NCBI GenBank assembly: GCA_014885115.2
Contig: WKLE02002440.1
Span: 31,620 to 95,619 of the forward strand
Direction: 5' to 3'
Length of the DNA stretch: 64,000 bases
DNA from: Asterionellopsis glacialis
Lineage: Eukaryota; Bacillariophyta; Plagiogrammaphyceae; Rhaphoneidales; Asterionellopsidaceae
Numbering within the stretch: position 1 is the stretch's first letter; every line of letters begins with the position of its first letter. Positions 33,136 to 43,605 of this stretch are shown piece by piece. Position numbers and translations under genes: made by a program. A model generated the notes under the pieces. The model did no database searches and was not told where the DNA came from. It saw only the letters and a program-made list of their open reading frames with translations.

Positions 33136-35304
33136 TCACATGTTGATCCGCATTCGTTTGGCATCATGTGTTTCTTCCGGAGAACCATTTTGTTGTAGGG
33201 GCTGCAGCTGCTGCGGCTGCTGGGGTTGCATTTGATGTACAGGTGCTGGTTCTGGTAATTCTCCAACCTTGTCTGTAATATCAGACGCGCTTATCCCATT
33301 TTCCACTACAGGTGACGGATCTTGCATAGGAGGTTGAACCAGCTCATATTGTTGTTGTTCAGCTGTTGCTTGTGCAACTTGGTCCATTGGTTGAAGCATC
33401 CCCTGCTGCTGTGGTGCTGGTGGCTGCTGCCCTGTGTGTACTGCTGCTTCGATTGGTGCTGGTGCTGGTGTTTCTGGTGGTGCTGGCGCCTGTGACAGAT
33501 GTCCTTGGTGTGCTGGTGCTTGTACATGTGTATGCGCTGGTGCTGGTCCCGGTTGTGGCAGTGGTTGTACTTGTGCCTGAGCTTGTGACTCTCCCTGCGC
33601 CTGTACCTGTGTCTGTACTTGTTGCTGGACCTGATGTTGTGCCTCTGGTGGTTCCTGAGCTTGTTGATTTACTGCGACCGGCGATTCTTGATGTTGCTGG
33701 TGCTGGTAACCTTGTTGCTCGTAAATCACTGGATCTTGCCACGTTTGTTGCTGCTGCGGTTGCTGATGCGGTTGCTGATGCGGTTGCTGATGCGGTTGCT
33801 GATGCGGTTGCTGATGCGGTTGCTGATGCGGTTGCTGCTGTTCTGTGGGTTGCTGTGGTGGCGGTGCTTGTTCCTGTGTTTGAGGCTGTGCTGGCGCCTG
33901 TGGCTGCTGCTGCCATTGTTGCTGCTGAGTGTTAGCAGAAACAGCTACTGGTGCTGCAGTTTGCTGCTGAGTCGCTGGTTGAGGTGCTTGAGCGAGATGT
34001 GGAATTTGTTGAGGCGGCAGTGGTTGTTCGTGAACCTGTTGTTGCATATAGTGTTGTTGTTGCTGCTGCTGCTGCTGCTGCGCTGCCGCTTCTCCAGCAG
34101 TGACTGGTTCTCCAGCAGGTTGCGGTAGAACGGGAGCAGCAGAAGTAGGCGCCGCATTACTTCCAGGATTTTGGGCAGGTACCGGAGCTGCTGGGGCTGG
34201 ATGTGGTATAGCTTGTCCTGTCGGAGGCACTGGTGCTCCTGGCATTCCCTGGTTGTATTGCACTTGCCAAGCAGCTTGGGCTGCGTACTGTTGTTGTTGT
34301 CGCTGTTGCATCTGAAAGAAATACTGCTGATGAGATTTGAGTGCATGCTGATGTTGCTGAGGATTCTGGTACCCCATTTGACTCCCATTGTAATACTGCG
34401 GTTGATTCGGATCACCAGGCGGTGAACGCATAGAAGGCATGCTTGGAAGGTGAGATTCGGGTGGTGCAAACCCATGAACTCCACTATCTGTGGCGTCGTA
34501 ATCAGCAAGTTCTAACCAGTGAATGGAAATAGATCTGCAGGAAACTTTAGCTAAAAAAGTTCTACTCTCGGCAATATCATTAATATCTTCACCGTCGTCG
34601 TCTTCACCTGTTTTCACTACCTTTGGCTTTGGTGCTGGCGGGGCAGCTTCTTCTACTTTTGCTTCAGCACTCCCGCCAGTCTCAGATTCCTGCTTTGTAC
34701 CATCTTCTGTTATCTCAATTTGCTCGCTCTGATCTTCAGCAACGTTGTCTTCGCCTCCTTGATTTGATGGATCCGGAACCTGGCCCTTGGGTCCATTTTC
34801 GCCTGATTTATTCTCTCCCTCTTTACCCTCGACCATTTTGCTGGGCGCTGCTACAACCGTTGCAGGGTCCGTACTTTCCAGAGCACTGAGCAACACGTAG
34901 ACTGTACACCATGGCAATTGTCGATGCTTGTGACGATCGCGACAAAAGTTACGTGTCCGGTTTGTCTTTTTGCAGGCCGAGCATACTGGTGTCTTGGGGT
35001 TGAAGTTTGCCTTGACCTGAAAAGGTTGCCATTGCACCATACGAACAGTCAAGGGCTTCTGAATATAATTACCATTATCATCTGTACATGTATCATCCAG
35101 TGTGATACAAACATATGCAGTGGTCCATGGGGCGGCTGTGTGGGAATTTCGGACCCGACACATGTCTCTTGTCTTGTAGTTTTTTTTGCATTTTTCGCAA
35201 ACTGCCAGTCGACAATCTGGGAATTTGACATTGAGCGTTTGCCTGAAACCGGGTGGCGTAAAAGTGAGGACGTTTCCGTGGGATATGGCTTGCGGATACA
35301 TCAT
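33136..35304 (-). CDS. Q-rich protein with twin CxxC modules
   Basis: First ATG at 35304; 722 aa. Two copies of a short zinc-finger-like module sit at the N-terminus. Module 1 (about 36-66) is C-x2-C, Cys49-Arg, His55 and PWTTAYVC. Module 2 (about 108-139) is C-x2-C, Cys121-Arg, two His and PWCTVYVLL. A linker of acidic, Pro-rich sequence follows, then IAESRTFLAKVSCRSISIHWLELADYD. From about residue 300 the protein is extremely Gln/Pro/Ala-rich, with six HQQP-type 12-bp repeats at about 33766-33838 and a poly-Gln run. The layout resembles a nuclear or RNA-associated regulator with a low-complexity, phase-separation-prone tail. I do not know the family; an upstream exon cannot be excluded. Confidence 0.75.
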   Translation of the reverse strand: MMYPQAISHGNVLTFTPPGFRQTLNVKFPDCRLAVCEKCKKNYKTRDMCRVRNSHTAAPWTTAYVCITLDDTCTDDNGNYIQKPLTVRMVQWQPFQVKANFNPKTPVCSACKKTNRTRNFCRDRHKHRQLPWCTVYVLLSALESTDPATVVAAPSKMVEGKEGENKSGENGPKGQVPDPSNQGGEDNVAEDQSEQIEITEDGTKQESETGGSAEAKVEEAAPPAPKPKVVKTGEDDDGEDINDIAESRTFLAKVSCRSISIHWLELADYDATDSGVHGFAPPESHLPSMPSMRSPPGDPNQPQYYNGSQMGYQNPQQHQHALKSHQQYFFQMQQRQQQQYAAQAAWQVQYNQGMPGAPVPPTGQAIPHPAPAAPVPAQNPGSNAAPTSAAPVLPQPAGEPVTAGEAAAQQQQQQQQQHYMQQQVHEQPLPPQQIPHLAQAPQPATQQQTAAPVAVSANTQQQQWQQQPQAPAQPQTQEQAPPPQQPTEQQQPHQQPHQQPHQQPHQQPHQQPHQQPQQQQTWQDPVIYEQQGYQHQQHQESPVAVNQQAQEPPEAQHQVQQQVQTQVQAQGESQAQAQVQPLPQPGPAPAHTHVQAPAHQGHLSQAPAPPETPAPAPIEAAVHTGQQPPAPQQQGMLQPMDQVAQATAEQQQYELVQPPMQDPSPVVENGISASDITDKVGELPEPAPVHQMQPQQPQQLQPLQQNGSPEETHDAKRMRINM

Positions 35305-37409
35305 TTGCTGTTCATCATTTTGGAAAAGAAACAAAATCTTGTGAGTCGGAGATCATGGAGCCATTTTCTGTAGGTCGTAAGGCAAGTACAAGGTACGTGT
35401 TTCTGGTACTGGTACCTTGTACCTGGTACCGGGTAGGCTAGACCTACCCGATACTTGGGTATACTGTATGTATCATTAATTTTTGACAGCACAAAAAGGA
35501 ATCTTTACACATTTTCCAACAGACACACATGAAATTACAATAGATACACTGTAGGCGGAGGAGTCGAGCGCAACACATTATGAAACGACAATCAATACGA
35601 AGCATTGGAAAGAATCATTCGACATGCAAAAAGCACGCCCAAGTTCCCAAATGAACAGGAGATCACTTTAATGATTGATTTAGTGGCTTTATTTCCTGGG
35701 GTCGTGAATCCATCGCTACAGGTACACATATCTTTTGAAAACAATGTACGACCGAAATGAGGAAGTACAACGGTCCTGGTGATCCCGTATGGATGCCTCA
35801 GCTTACCTTGTTATCCGTGCGATACGTGGAATAAGGTGGGAGGCTCGACATATTTCCCCCTTTCTATTGTTTGAGGCGATGCAAGTCCAAGTATCGGAGG
35901 GATTCACGTTCAGAGAAGCTTCAATCGAAAAGCAAGAGCAGATCGCGAGTTGCGTCTCCCTTCGTAATTAGACTGTCAACGAGAACTGGTTTCCAGCAGT
36001 GCCATCGAGGAGCGAGGCTAAAAAAATATGCTTGCGATTTTCTTCGCTTCTGGAAGTTGCGTGGCAGAGCCATCAGGTGCGATTTTCTTTGATTTTCGCT
36101 GGCTCTGCTCTATCTGTGTCTACCTGTACAGTTACCAGGTACATTGACTGAAGTACAGAACGGTACAAAAAATGTGTAGCTGCTACATACCTCTATCCTA
36201 CCTGTAAGACTATCATTTTTATGTTCAGGTAGCAATCCTGCTTGCTAGTTATTAATTAGAGAATTACAGGTACCTGGTACAGTACGGTAGTCACCTGGTG
36301 AAGAACCTCCATGCAAAGAACCCTTGATGTTTCTAGCAAAAATAAATAATACAGTTTTCCTAATAAATACCAGGTACATTGAAGAACATTCCTTACCGGT
36401 ACCAGGTACATTGTTTTTTTTATCGAAGTGTCTACATGTACCATGTGTATATTCTATGAAACCTGTACCCAGGTACCTGGTTACCTGGTACCAAGTACTG
36501 ACTGAACCTCTGGTACCAGGTATTATATACCTGGTACAGGTAGGGTACCAGGTGCCGGTAGGGGACTAGTCCTACCTCGTACCTGGTACCTGGTAGATTA
36601 CTTACTAGCTTACTACCAGGAATCTCTGGTCCCATACCAGGTAGTAGTCCGCCCAGCTACCCTTATTATTTTGTTGTCAGTAGTAAGTCCGCAAAAAAGG
36701 GCCAATCTTCTCACGTCTGGCCACTACTAGTGACTATCGTACCTATTCTGTATGGTAATAATAATAAATTGAGGATCGAGGCAAAGAGCCGTTAATTACC
36801 AAAAATGTTACGGTACGTAAAGGGTACTCGCGGCAGTAATTTTTTACTGTCCCAGGTACCCATCATTATTTATTCTTCTCATGGTGCGCAGATGCAGGAT
36901 AAGCATGTCAGTCCGTGACCCCTGACCTGACGAACAAAAACCAAAAACTGGTCACCCGTTTGTACCTAAAAGATCCTCTCTCTCTAGAGAGAGAGTAGAG
37001 AGAGAGAGAGAGAGAAGCATAAGAGATTTAGTTCCTTAGTACTACCTACAAGGAGTGAATTGGTCATAGTCATAATCCATAATGTGACAGGCAGACAAGT
37101 ACCTGTAGGTCTTCTATGACGCAGGTACGGTAGAGTCTAGACTACGAGGTAATGGTACTCACTCTACCAGAGGTATGTCCAAGGTCTTTTGCACATGACA
37201 GTGAGGGAGATGCAGAGTCTTTAGATGAATGAGGCGATTGCACCCGAGGCTGGTACCCTGGTACGTAGTCTTACAGCACTGACTGTACCTGGTCTAAAGG
37301 ACGACACACGAAACAACAGAGGAGTTTCATCTGATTCCTGTTCCCAAAAACGGTTGCTACGGATTTGTTCCAACTACCTTGACGACAAAGGAGCAAGGAC
37401 GTATTTCAC
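35305..37409. other. Intergenic region with the densest GGTACC-word clusters
   Basis: About 2.1 kb. Clusters of GGTACC, CCAGGTAC and TACCTGGTA words lie at about 35385-35465, 36115-36150, 36265-36660 and 37125-37290. A CTCTCTCTAGAGAGAG tract lies at about 36975-37015. No gene is supported. Confidence 0.6.
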
Positions 37410-39263
37410 ATGAACAAAGGATCTATCAGGAGTACAAGTAGCATTCGATCCTCTAGGAAGGAAGGTACAGGCTACAATCGATCAAGAAAGAAGACGAACC
37501 CAGATTCAAAAAACAAAGGAAATATGACGAAAGATCTGCATTCCAAGAGCCGACATTTGAAAAATAGTATAAGTTTGGATCCTGTCTTTGATGAACTATC
37601 ACAGGAAGTCAAGGGTGCTAGAAACAGCTTGAGACGGGATCAAGCTCGTCAAATGGCCTTAGGTTGTTTAGGGGTTATGTTCCTGGTAATGGTTTCAAAA
37701 ATTATGAAAGGTGCAACCCCGACATCATCCTCAGAGTTAGCTCTGCTGCGAGGACAGTCTTCTGTATATGCCACATATCAGGGGGGTGGTAATCCCCACG
37801 TTGGATCTTCTGGTAGCCAATCATTTAATTCACTACAATCCTCTATCAAGACAACCACTTTCGACAATAATTTGAATGACCCTAATCGGGAATATCGGAT
37901 CCTTTCCTTGGGGGGGTCCACAACCTGGGGAGCACGACTTGAGTCGAGGGAGGAGGCTTTTCCTCACCTCTTAGTCAAGAAACTAGGTCCAAATTGGAAG
38001 ATTACCAACTTGGCAGTACGTGCAACGGGAGCCTTTTACGCTAGCCAATGTATCGAGACCATGATTCGTGAGGGATCCGATAATCTGGAAGACATAGATA
38101 AAGACTTTGATGTGATTCTGTTGGAATATTCTCTCAATGGACTGGATGGTGCCCTCTTGTTAATTGAACGGCTACGGCGACGATATCCAAATGCGATGGT
38201 TGTGTATGTGCATCTGTGGTCTCTTCGCATGGTCGTTCAAAATTCAAAGACCAAGGAAATGCCTCGCAGTATTCTACTGCAAGGACACAAATTTACTGAA
38301 GCAGATAGCATGATGCAAAAGTTGTTTGAAGAAACGCCAACAGAAGATTGGGAATGGTCGCAAAATATGATTGCTGACTCGACTCAAGTTAGTATGGATG
38401 CTCTTGATGCTGTTAATGCAGTTTCTGGTTACGTATATAGCTTTCCGTTGCCAAATATGCCTAAAGAAGCACTAGAAGGGCATTGGTTTGGATCTGACCA
38501 TCACCATCTGTCAAAGAATGGACATGAAGTTGTAGCACAAGGAATCCACGAATTGATGAAGTCGGCAGAAACATCAGCGCCACCTGAGATAGAAAATGTT
38601 GAACGAACTTGGGGGAAGGGTGACCAGTGCACTTCATGGTACGAAACGGGACAAGCTCCGAACGTGAAATTCGAGGGAGGAAAAATGAAAATGTTTGTTG
38701 TTCCAGACAAGTGGGCCCTTCATGTCGGCAATAAATTCGGACAATCTTCAAAAATAGAGTTCAGCAATCTATCTGATAAAGCGCAACCAGTTGAAATTGC
38801 TATGATGGCCTGGGGTGAACCATCCGTCTACCCAAAAACAAGATTTAAGTTGATGTCGACTGACAAACTAAAAGATGCACAAATCATAGAAATAGACCCC
38901 CTAAACCCCGATGTGTCCCAACGCATCTATCATGTTCTGAGAACAGTGCATGTTGGTTTTGCTGAAAGAGGGAGAAACATTCTTGAAATTGAACCAATTG
39001 AAACGACCGAACGGGCATTGCGGGTGACAGGTATAGTCATGTGTGGCGCATGTGCCGAAATGGATCGTTTCTATCTGGCAGGTGAGCCCACCATGGAGCA
39101 AGCTGAAAGTCAAAAGTTGGAATATAACAAGAATCTAGCTACCGCTGGTCAACGCCCACTTGCTGATCTGATAGAAGCAGCAAATAATGGGCCATCGATA
39201 AAACGTGGAGCCGACACTCCTCAGACATCAGAGCAGGGCGGAGAACATGCAGGTAATTCTTGA
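37410..39263 (+). CDS. Membrane-anchored SGNH/GDSL-type hydrolase
   Basis: 617 aa from ATG 37410. A basic, Ser/Lys-rich N-terminus (about 70 residues) precedes a single membrane segment near 80-96 (MALGCLGVMFLVMV), giving type II topology with a luminal domain. The SGNH fold is clear: ILSLGGSTTWGARL holds block I with Ser170 in a GGST context instead of the usual GDS. VILLEYSLNGLDG matches block III, with Asn as oxyanion residue. FGSDHHHLSKNGH gives the catalytic Asp363-x-x-His366. A C-terminal beta-rich domain (about 395-590) has CTSWYETG and two late Cys (MCGACAEM). The family includes esterases and O-acetyl or polysaccharide-modifying enzymes; the substrate is unknown. Secretory-pathway residence is inferred from the topology. 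Confidence 0.82.
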   Translation: MNKGSIRSTSSIRSSRKEGTGYNRSRKKTNPDSKNKGNMTKDLHSKSRHLKNSISLDPVFDELSQEVKGARNSLRRDQARQMALGCLGVMFLVMVSKIMKGATPTSSSELALLRGQSSVYATYQGGGNPHVGSSGSQSFNSLQSSIKTTTFDNNLNDPNREYRILSLGGSTTWGARLESREEAFPHLLVKKLGPNWKITNLAVRATGAFYASQCIETMIREGSDNLEDIDKDFDVILLEYSLNGLDGALLLIERLRRRYPNAMVVYVHLWSLRMVVQNSKTKEMPRSILLQGHKFTEADSMMQKLFEETPTEDWEWSQNMIADSTQVSMDALDAVNAVSGYVYSFPLPNMPKEALEGHWFGSDHHHLSKNGHEVVAQGIHELMKSAETSAPPEIENVERTWGKGDQCTSWYETGQAPNVKFEGGKMKMFVVPDKWALHVGNKFGQSSKIEFSNLSDKAQPVEIAMMAWGEPSVYPKTRFKLMSTDKLKDAQIIEIDPLNPDVSQRIYHVLRTVHVGFAERGRNILEIEPIETTERALRVTGIVMCGACAEMDRFYLAGEPTMEQAESQKLEYNKNLATAGQRPLADLIEAANNGPSIKRGADTPQTSEQGGEHAGNS

Positions 39264-39816
39264 GGTTGGAGTATTTTCCGGATAAGAGATCGACATAGTA
39301 GTATTCAGAAAATGTTGAAGGTATGATCGTTATAACTTTCTCAGGCGACCGTATGCGGTAGGCGAATAATGAAAAGTAGAATTGTAAAGAGGAGAAAAGG
39401 GAACGATAAATCTTTAAGTTTGTCCAGGAAATTTATCGAGAAGCCCATACATGGCAGAGTTGATATCTTTTACATGTGTACTTATGGTCAATAAAACAAA
39501 CTCTTATTTTTATCATGGGTTCTCCGGTTACTACTGATTGACAGAATTATATTGTTGGAACCAGATTCATTCAAACGTAGATTCACACATGTATTGGACC
39601 TTGAGGGAAAAGTTTTAAATTGCTGGAATCATACAAATTCACTATGACACATAACCAAGCAAATATAATGCCATTAAGATGTTGAATGCGTAAAGTTTTT
39701 CTGATGATCAAATATACTATCACAAAGTGATGTTTTATTTTTACTCTTCTGAGAGTCAAGCTTCCAATTTAATTCTAATAGAACTTTCCCTGCGAAGACA
39801 ACCTACGTGTATTGAT
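39264..39816. other. Convergent intergenic region
   Basis: 553 nt, AT-rich, between the SGNH and Cys-rich gene 3' ends. Nothing further seen. Confidence 0.6.
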
Positions 39817-41358
39817 TCATCTATGATGATTGTCCCAAATAAAATTTCCAATAGACGATACTCTTGTACGGGTGAATTTTCTTGGAGCATTGAATATATC
39901 GCATTCCCCATCGCTGCTGCAATGATATCCTGGCGTGCAACACTCGCTATCAACGTTGCATGAATCACGAGACTTTTTGCATTCTTCGCATACTCCATCG
40001 TTGCTGCAATAATATCCTGCGCAACACGCGCTATCAACGTCGCATGAATCACGAGGCTTTCTGCATTCATCCTCCTGGTCGTTTTCGTTTATATTCCCTG
40101 ATGGTTCACTGACAGTAGGTGGTGATGTGGATGGTGGTGTGGGTGGTGATGTGGGTGGTGATGTGGGTGGTGATGTGGGTGGTGCTGGACTTGTGGTTGG
40201 GGCCAGTGTAATCCAGTGTGTGCCACACCCACACTTTTTCTCTAGGATGTTTTGTAAAGGCCTACAAAATACATCTGGGATAATACTCGGAAAGTGTGCT
40301 ATCTGCCCACATGTGAACACTCCAAAGAGTGTATATACAAGAAGATCTTTATGGATTGGGAATGATCCATCCGAACAAATACTGCAATCCTTTTCTGCTG
40401 CTTCGTATAGTGCGTCCGTGGAACAACACGCGCTGGCGTACTGGTCTTGAATTGCAGAGCAATTTGCTCCGTCTTTGTTGGCTTCCATTTCTACTTGGGC
40501 GCAAGAGTCGGAGGTCGCTAGATCAGCTATTCTATTGGGCTCTGACAAGAGATTATCCCCACCACAAATTCTACAAATATCTGGAGCATTATTGTTGTTA
40601 CAACCACAGTATGGGCCGAATCCAGCCTGGTATGCACTACAATGCCCTTGAGCGACGGGGTCAAAAGCTGCTTCCCCCGCAATTTGCAGGCAATTCTTAC
40701 GTGTGGACACATCCAAGTTCCAGTTCGGTGGAATATTACCATCCTGGCAAAGATCGCATATGGGTGAAGCACCGGCGGGTTCGGCACATTGGCAGCTTCG
40801 GATACCCAAGTATTGATACTGAGAACACTCGCTGGATTGGATGAAAACTTTCCCGAAAAGAGACTCCACGTCGCTGCACTTGAAATCACTAACAGTATTC
40901 AGAGACGATTCTTCGGAAGGTTCGGAGCCTTCAGCACAAAGGCCTGTGCAGTCGCTTCGACACCCACAAGATAGGCCATGCAAACGTTGATTTTGGCTAC
41001 ACGTATCTTCATCCTTTTCAAACAGCAGGTATGTAGCAAGATTGCTGCATGTGAATCCATCTCCGATATCTTTGTCTCCATAAAGCGGTTCGGCTCCTCC
41101 TGGGCATAATGTGCATGTAGGATTTTCTGGGGGTTGAGGAGAAGGACATCCGCAGTAACGGAAGCTATGGGATTGAATTTCGAGGCATCCGTCCGATCCG
41201 GAATATAGTGCTTCTGCTGTCGTTAAGAGATTGTTGCAAGTCGATGATTCTGCGGGAAATGTAGAATTGCTGCCGTCAGCACAAAGGGTACAATTGCCCG
41301 CTATTGCAATTGAGCTTGTAGCTGCTAAAATAGCAAGAACCGTTGGTAGGATTCGCAT
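39817..41358 (-). CDS. Secreted Cys-rich repeat protein with PT linker and two knottin-like modules
   Basis: ATG at 41358; 513 aa. The signal peptide covers residues 1-20 (LPTVLAILAATSSIAIA). At least five to six diverged copies of a roughly 60-residue module follow. Each begins C-x2-C-x-x-G, has a central Cys and ends Y/S-C-x-C, for example CTLCADGS...YCGC, CTLCPGG...SCGC, CDLCQDG...YCGC and CSICSDG...KCGC. An SPPTSPPT linker follows, encoded by a 12-bp repeat near 40125-40190. Then come two tandem small modules with C-x6-C-x-x-DSxCC-x-GYxC-x-x-DGxC spacing, like inhibitor-knot folds. The protein is probably extracellular or wall-associated. The repeat family is common in diatom genomes as far as I know, but its function is unknown. 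Confidence 0.82.
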   Translation of the reverse strand: MRILPTVLAILAATSSIAIAGNCTLCADGSNSTFPAESSTCNNLLTTAEALYSGSDGCLEIQSHSFRYCGCPSPQPPENPTCTLCPGGAEPLYGDKDIGDGFTCSNLATYLLFEKDEDTCSQNQRLHGLSCGCRSDCTGLCAEGSEPSEESSLNTVSDFKCSDVESLFGKVFIQSSECSQYQYLGIRSCQCAEPAGASPICDLCQDGNIPPNWNLDVSTRKNCLQIAGEAAFDPVAQGHCSAYQAGFGPYCGCNNNNAPDICRICGGDNLLSEPNRIADLATSDSCAQVEMEANKDGANCSAIQDQYASACCSTDALYEAAEKDCSICSDGSFPIHKDLLVYTLFGVFTCGQIAHFPSIIPDVFCRPLQNILEKKCGCGTHWITLAPTTSPAPPTSPPTSPPTSPPTPPSTSPPTVSEPSGNINENDQEDECRKPRDSCDVDSACCAGYYCSNDGVCEECKKSRDSCNVDSECCTPGYHCSSDGECDIFNAPRKFTRTRVSSIGNFIWDNHHR

Positions 41359-42756
41359 TTTCTTTTTCAAGTCTGAAAATAATCTACAAGTAAATAATAT
41401 GAGATGTTTTTATCGATCGGTATGCAACGTTCAGCTGGGTGGAAAAGGTAGTCTTGCCCACCAATCGTGGCAAGATGCCTGTTTTCTCTCTCGGTATATC
41501 TCTCTAAACGGAGAAATAGAAATGAGAAGCCTAGCCACCCGTTAGTCCCACAAGGTCCCGCTACCAGAGTTGTCTCACAACTGTTCCATTGAACATACGA
41601 GGATGCAATCCTCCCTAACCGACACAGCTGCCGACCGTAGTCTTCGAGGTTGGAACCTCGCATCTACAGTAGTAAATTAGCCTATGGACTCTTGGAACAG
41701 TCGCCAATCGCCAAAAAAGAGAGGGGACTATCGGAACAACGAGCATGCTCATTTTAAGATTTCAAAACAATACTTAAATATCGTATTGTTTAAACTCTGT
41801 TGTACTGTAGTGGGAATTTGATACATCCGCCGGCTAGGATGGTTGAAATAGAAACGGTAGATGTATTAATACCTGTTACCTGTATTTACGATTATTTTTA
41901 CGATACCGGGTACCAGTATAGTACCAGTTGGACCAGACACCAATGAATTCAGAATGGAACGTTTGTGACCGTTGAATTTATTAGCAGGAAAACAACGAAC
42001 ATATCAAAAAATAATATATGTGATTCATTGAAAAGATCCATAATTCATATAATATTTATCAGGTCCAGCCTAAATTTTGATAGCGGCATCCATTGCATGA
42101 GTACCTGGTGGCTTCATGCATGAAGACTCCATCTGGATTACTAAAACTAACTAATTTGTTGTTTTCTCCCTTTTTCATGGTACAGGTGGGACTACAACGT
42201 CATAATCGACGCAGAATGTAGAGGAAAAAAGGCCTTTTTTCCTTCTACGTGAATTGTAGTACTTAATTCGGCTACTATGGATTTTTCCACAATTAGGCCC
42301 AGATTTATCGGTTATTTTTTACGATTAACAGCAGATTCGTCCCTTGAACACAGATTAAAGGAAGATTTGACACAGATATATGTTATTTTTCGATTAAAAA
42401 GTATATTTATATCTGGTAATACGGACTGAATGGAAATATTCCTCAAAAAATAACATTTCAGTCTAATCTGTCTTTGAACGTACTGTAAAAACAGTCGACG
42501 TACCAGGTATAGAGAGAGCTCGAATAGAGTAGAGGCAATAACTTCGAAAGAGCAGAAAACTGGAAAAGGTCCATTTGGCGCAACTTCCTGGTACCGGTAC
42601 GATCACGGTAGGACTAATATGACTATAACGGAGACCGGACAGCAGACGGGACTCAAGGACACGGTTATGATAGCTTTCTAATTTCTAGACTACTGGTACT
42701 AGCGAGAACGGGGAACGTTACAAGACATTAGACACAGCTCGGCAGAAGAGAGGAGG
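41359..42756. other. Intergenic region left of the TIR element
   Basis: About 1.4 kb. GGTACC-type words occur at about 41870-41945 and 42500-42605. No gene is supported. Confidence 0.6.
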
Positions 42757-43430
42757 GTACTAGTCAAAAACTACCCTGAACCACATGACGTGAACACAAA
42801 AGCACGTGACCATAACTCAAGACTGATATGACCAAAAGTAGTGTTTCAAGTTGCATTCTGTCAGTTTAATAACAGAGCATTTACATAGTATCTCTGGAAT
42901 TGGGTGAATATACTTGTAATAACACTTTATTTTAGCTCAAAGTTGACCTATTTTTTTTTTTTTTGTTCTCCAAAAACCGTTGGAACTACCTTGAACCACC
43001 TTCCGTAGAAATTGCGTAGACTCTCATATGCCGGCCGGCTCGAAAATGCTCGAAAAATGTACACATTTCGCTTCTTTTTTTTTCGAGACGAAAAACACGT
43101 CGAGGAAGAATTTGCTTACGTAGACAAAGATGGTCCAGTACCAGTAGACGTAAATTTGAACGACAGACCAAATGTGTACATTTCAGAATTTTTTTTTAAA
43201 CCGAAAATTGAAAAAAGCTATTATCTTTGAACCCTCCAGACAGGTCAATATAGTGGTCCCCACTTTATAGGCCGGACACGTCTGTAAAGTATAAAAGAAG
43301 AGCTTTCGTTTGGATGTCTAACTTTGAAATACCGACCAAAATTGATCGAGTTCTGGTGTGTTTTTGTTGAAATGTGTACATTTCGTGGTTCAAGGTGGTA
43401 CCGTGGTTCAAGGTAGTTTTTGACTAGTAC
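42757..43430 (+). mobile_element. Non-autonomous TIR element (copy A), 674 bp
   Basis: The ends form a 28-bp terminal inverted repeat: 42757-42784 starting GTACTAGTCAAAAACTACC and 43403-43430 ending GACTAGTAC, with 27 of 28 positions matching. A further sub-terminal CTACCTTGAACCACC lies at about 42987. The ends are compatible with a TA target duplication inside GTAC, as in Tc1/mariner-type elements. Internally it repeats AATGTACACATTT in both orientations. No transposase is encoded. A second copy in reverse orientation lies at 58574-59356, which confirms it as a dispersed element. Confidence 0.75.
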
Positions 43431-43605
43431 CGGTACGTTAGTGGCTGCCTCTACGAACTAGTTCCTCTAGATAGAGCAGCATGAATGCAGAGAAATAAAA
43501 GATAAGAAATTGGAGAGTCCCAAGGTCACACAGTAAAGATAGAAGAGACGTTATTTACCTGTATTACGTGGAATAACACCGGGTCTATAGGTTTTTGAAT
43601 CGTCG

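Noticed and set aside
33766..33838. 12-bp repeats considered as a CRISPR-like array
   Set aside because: Units are contiguous without spacers and in frame with an HQQP protein repeat in a eukaryotic gene.
33366..34128. Leu/Val-rich and Thr/Ser-rich frames over the Q-rich region
   Set aside because: They are alternative-frame readings of CAG/CTG-type repeats within the minus-strand Q-rich gene.
43012..43230. 72-aa frame inside TIR element copy A
   Set aside because: The frame depends on homopolymer runs and is not kept in copy B, so it is not a transposase fragment.
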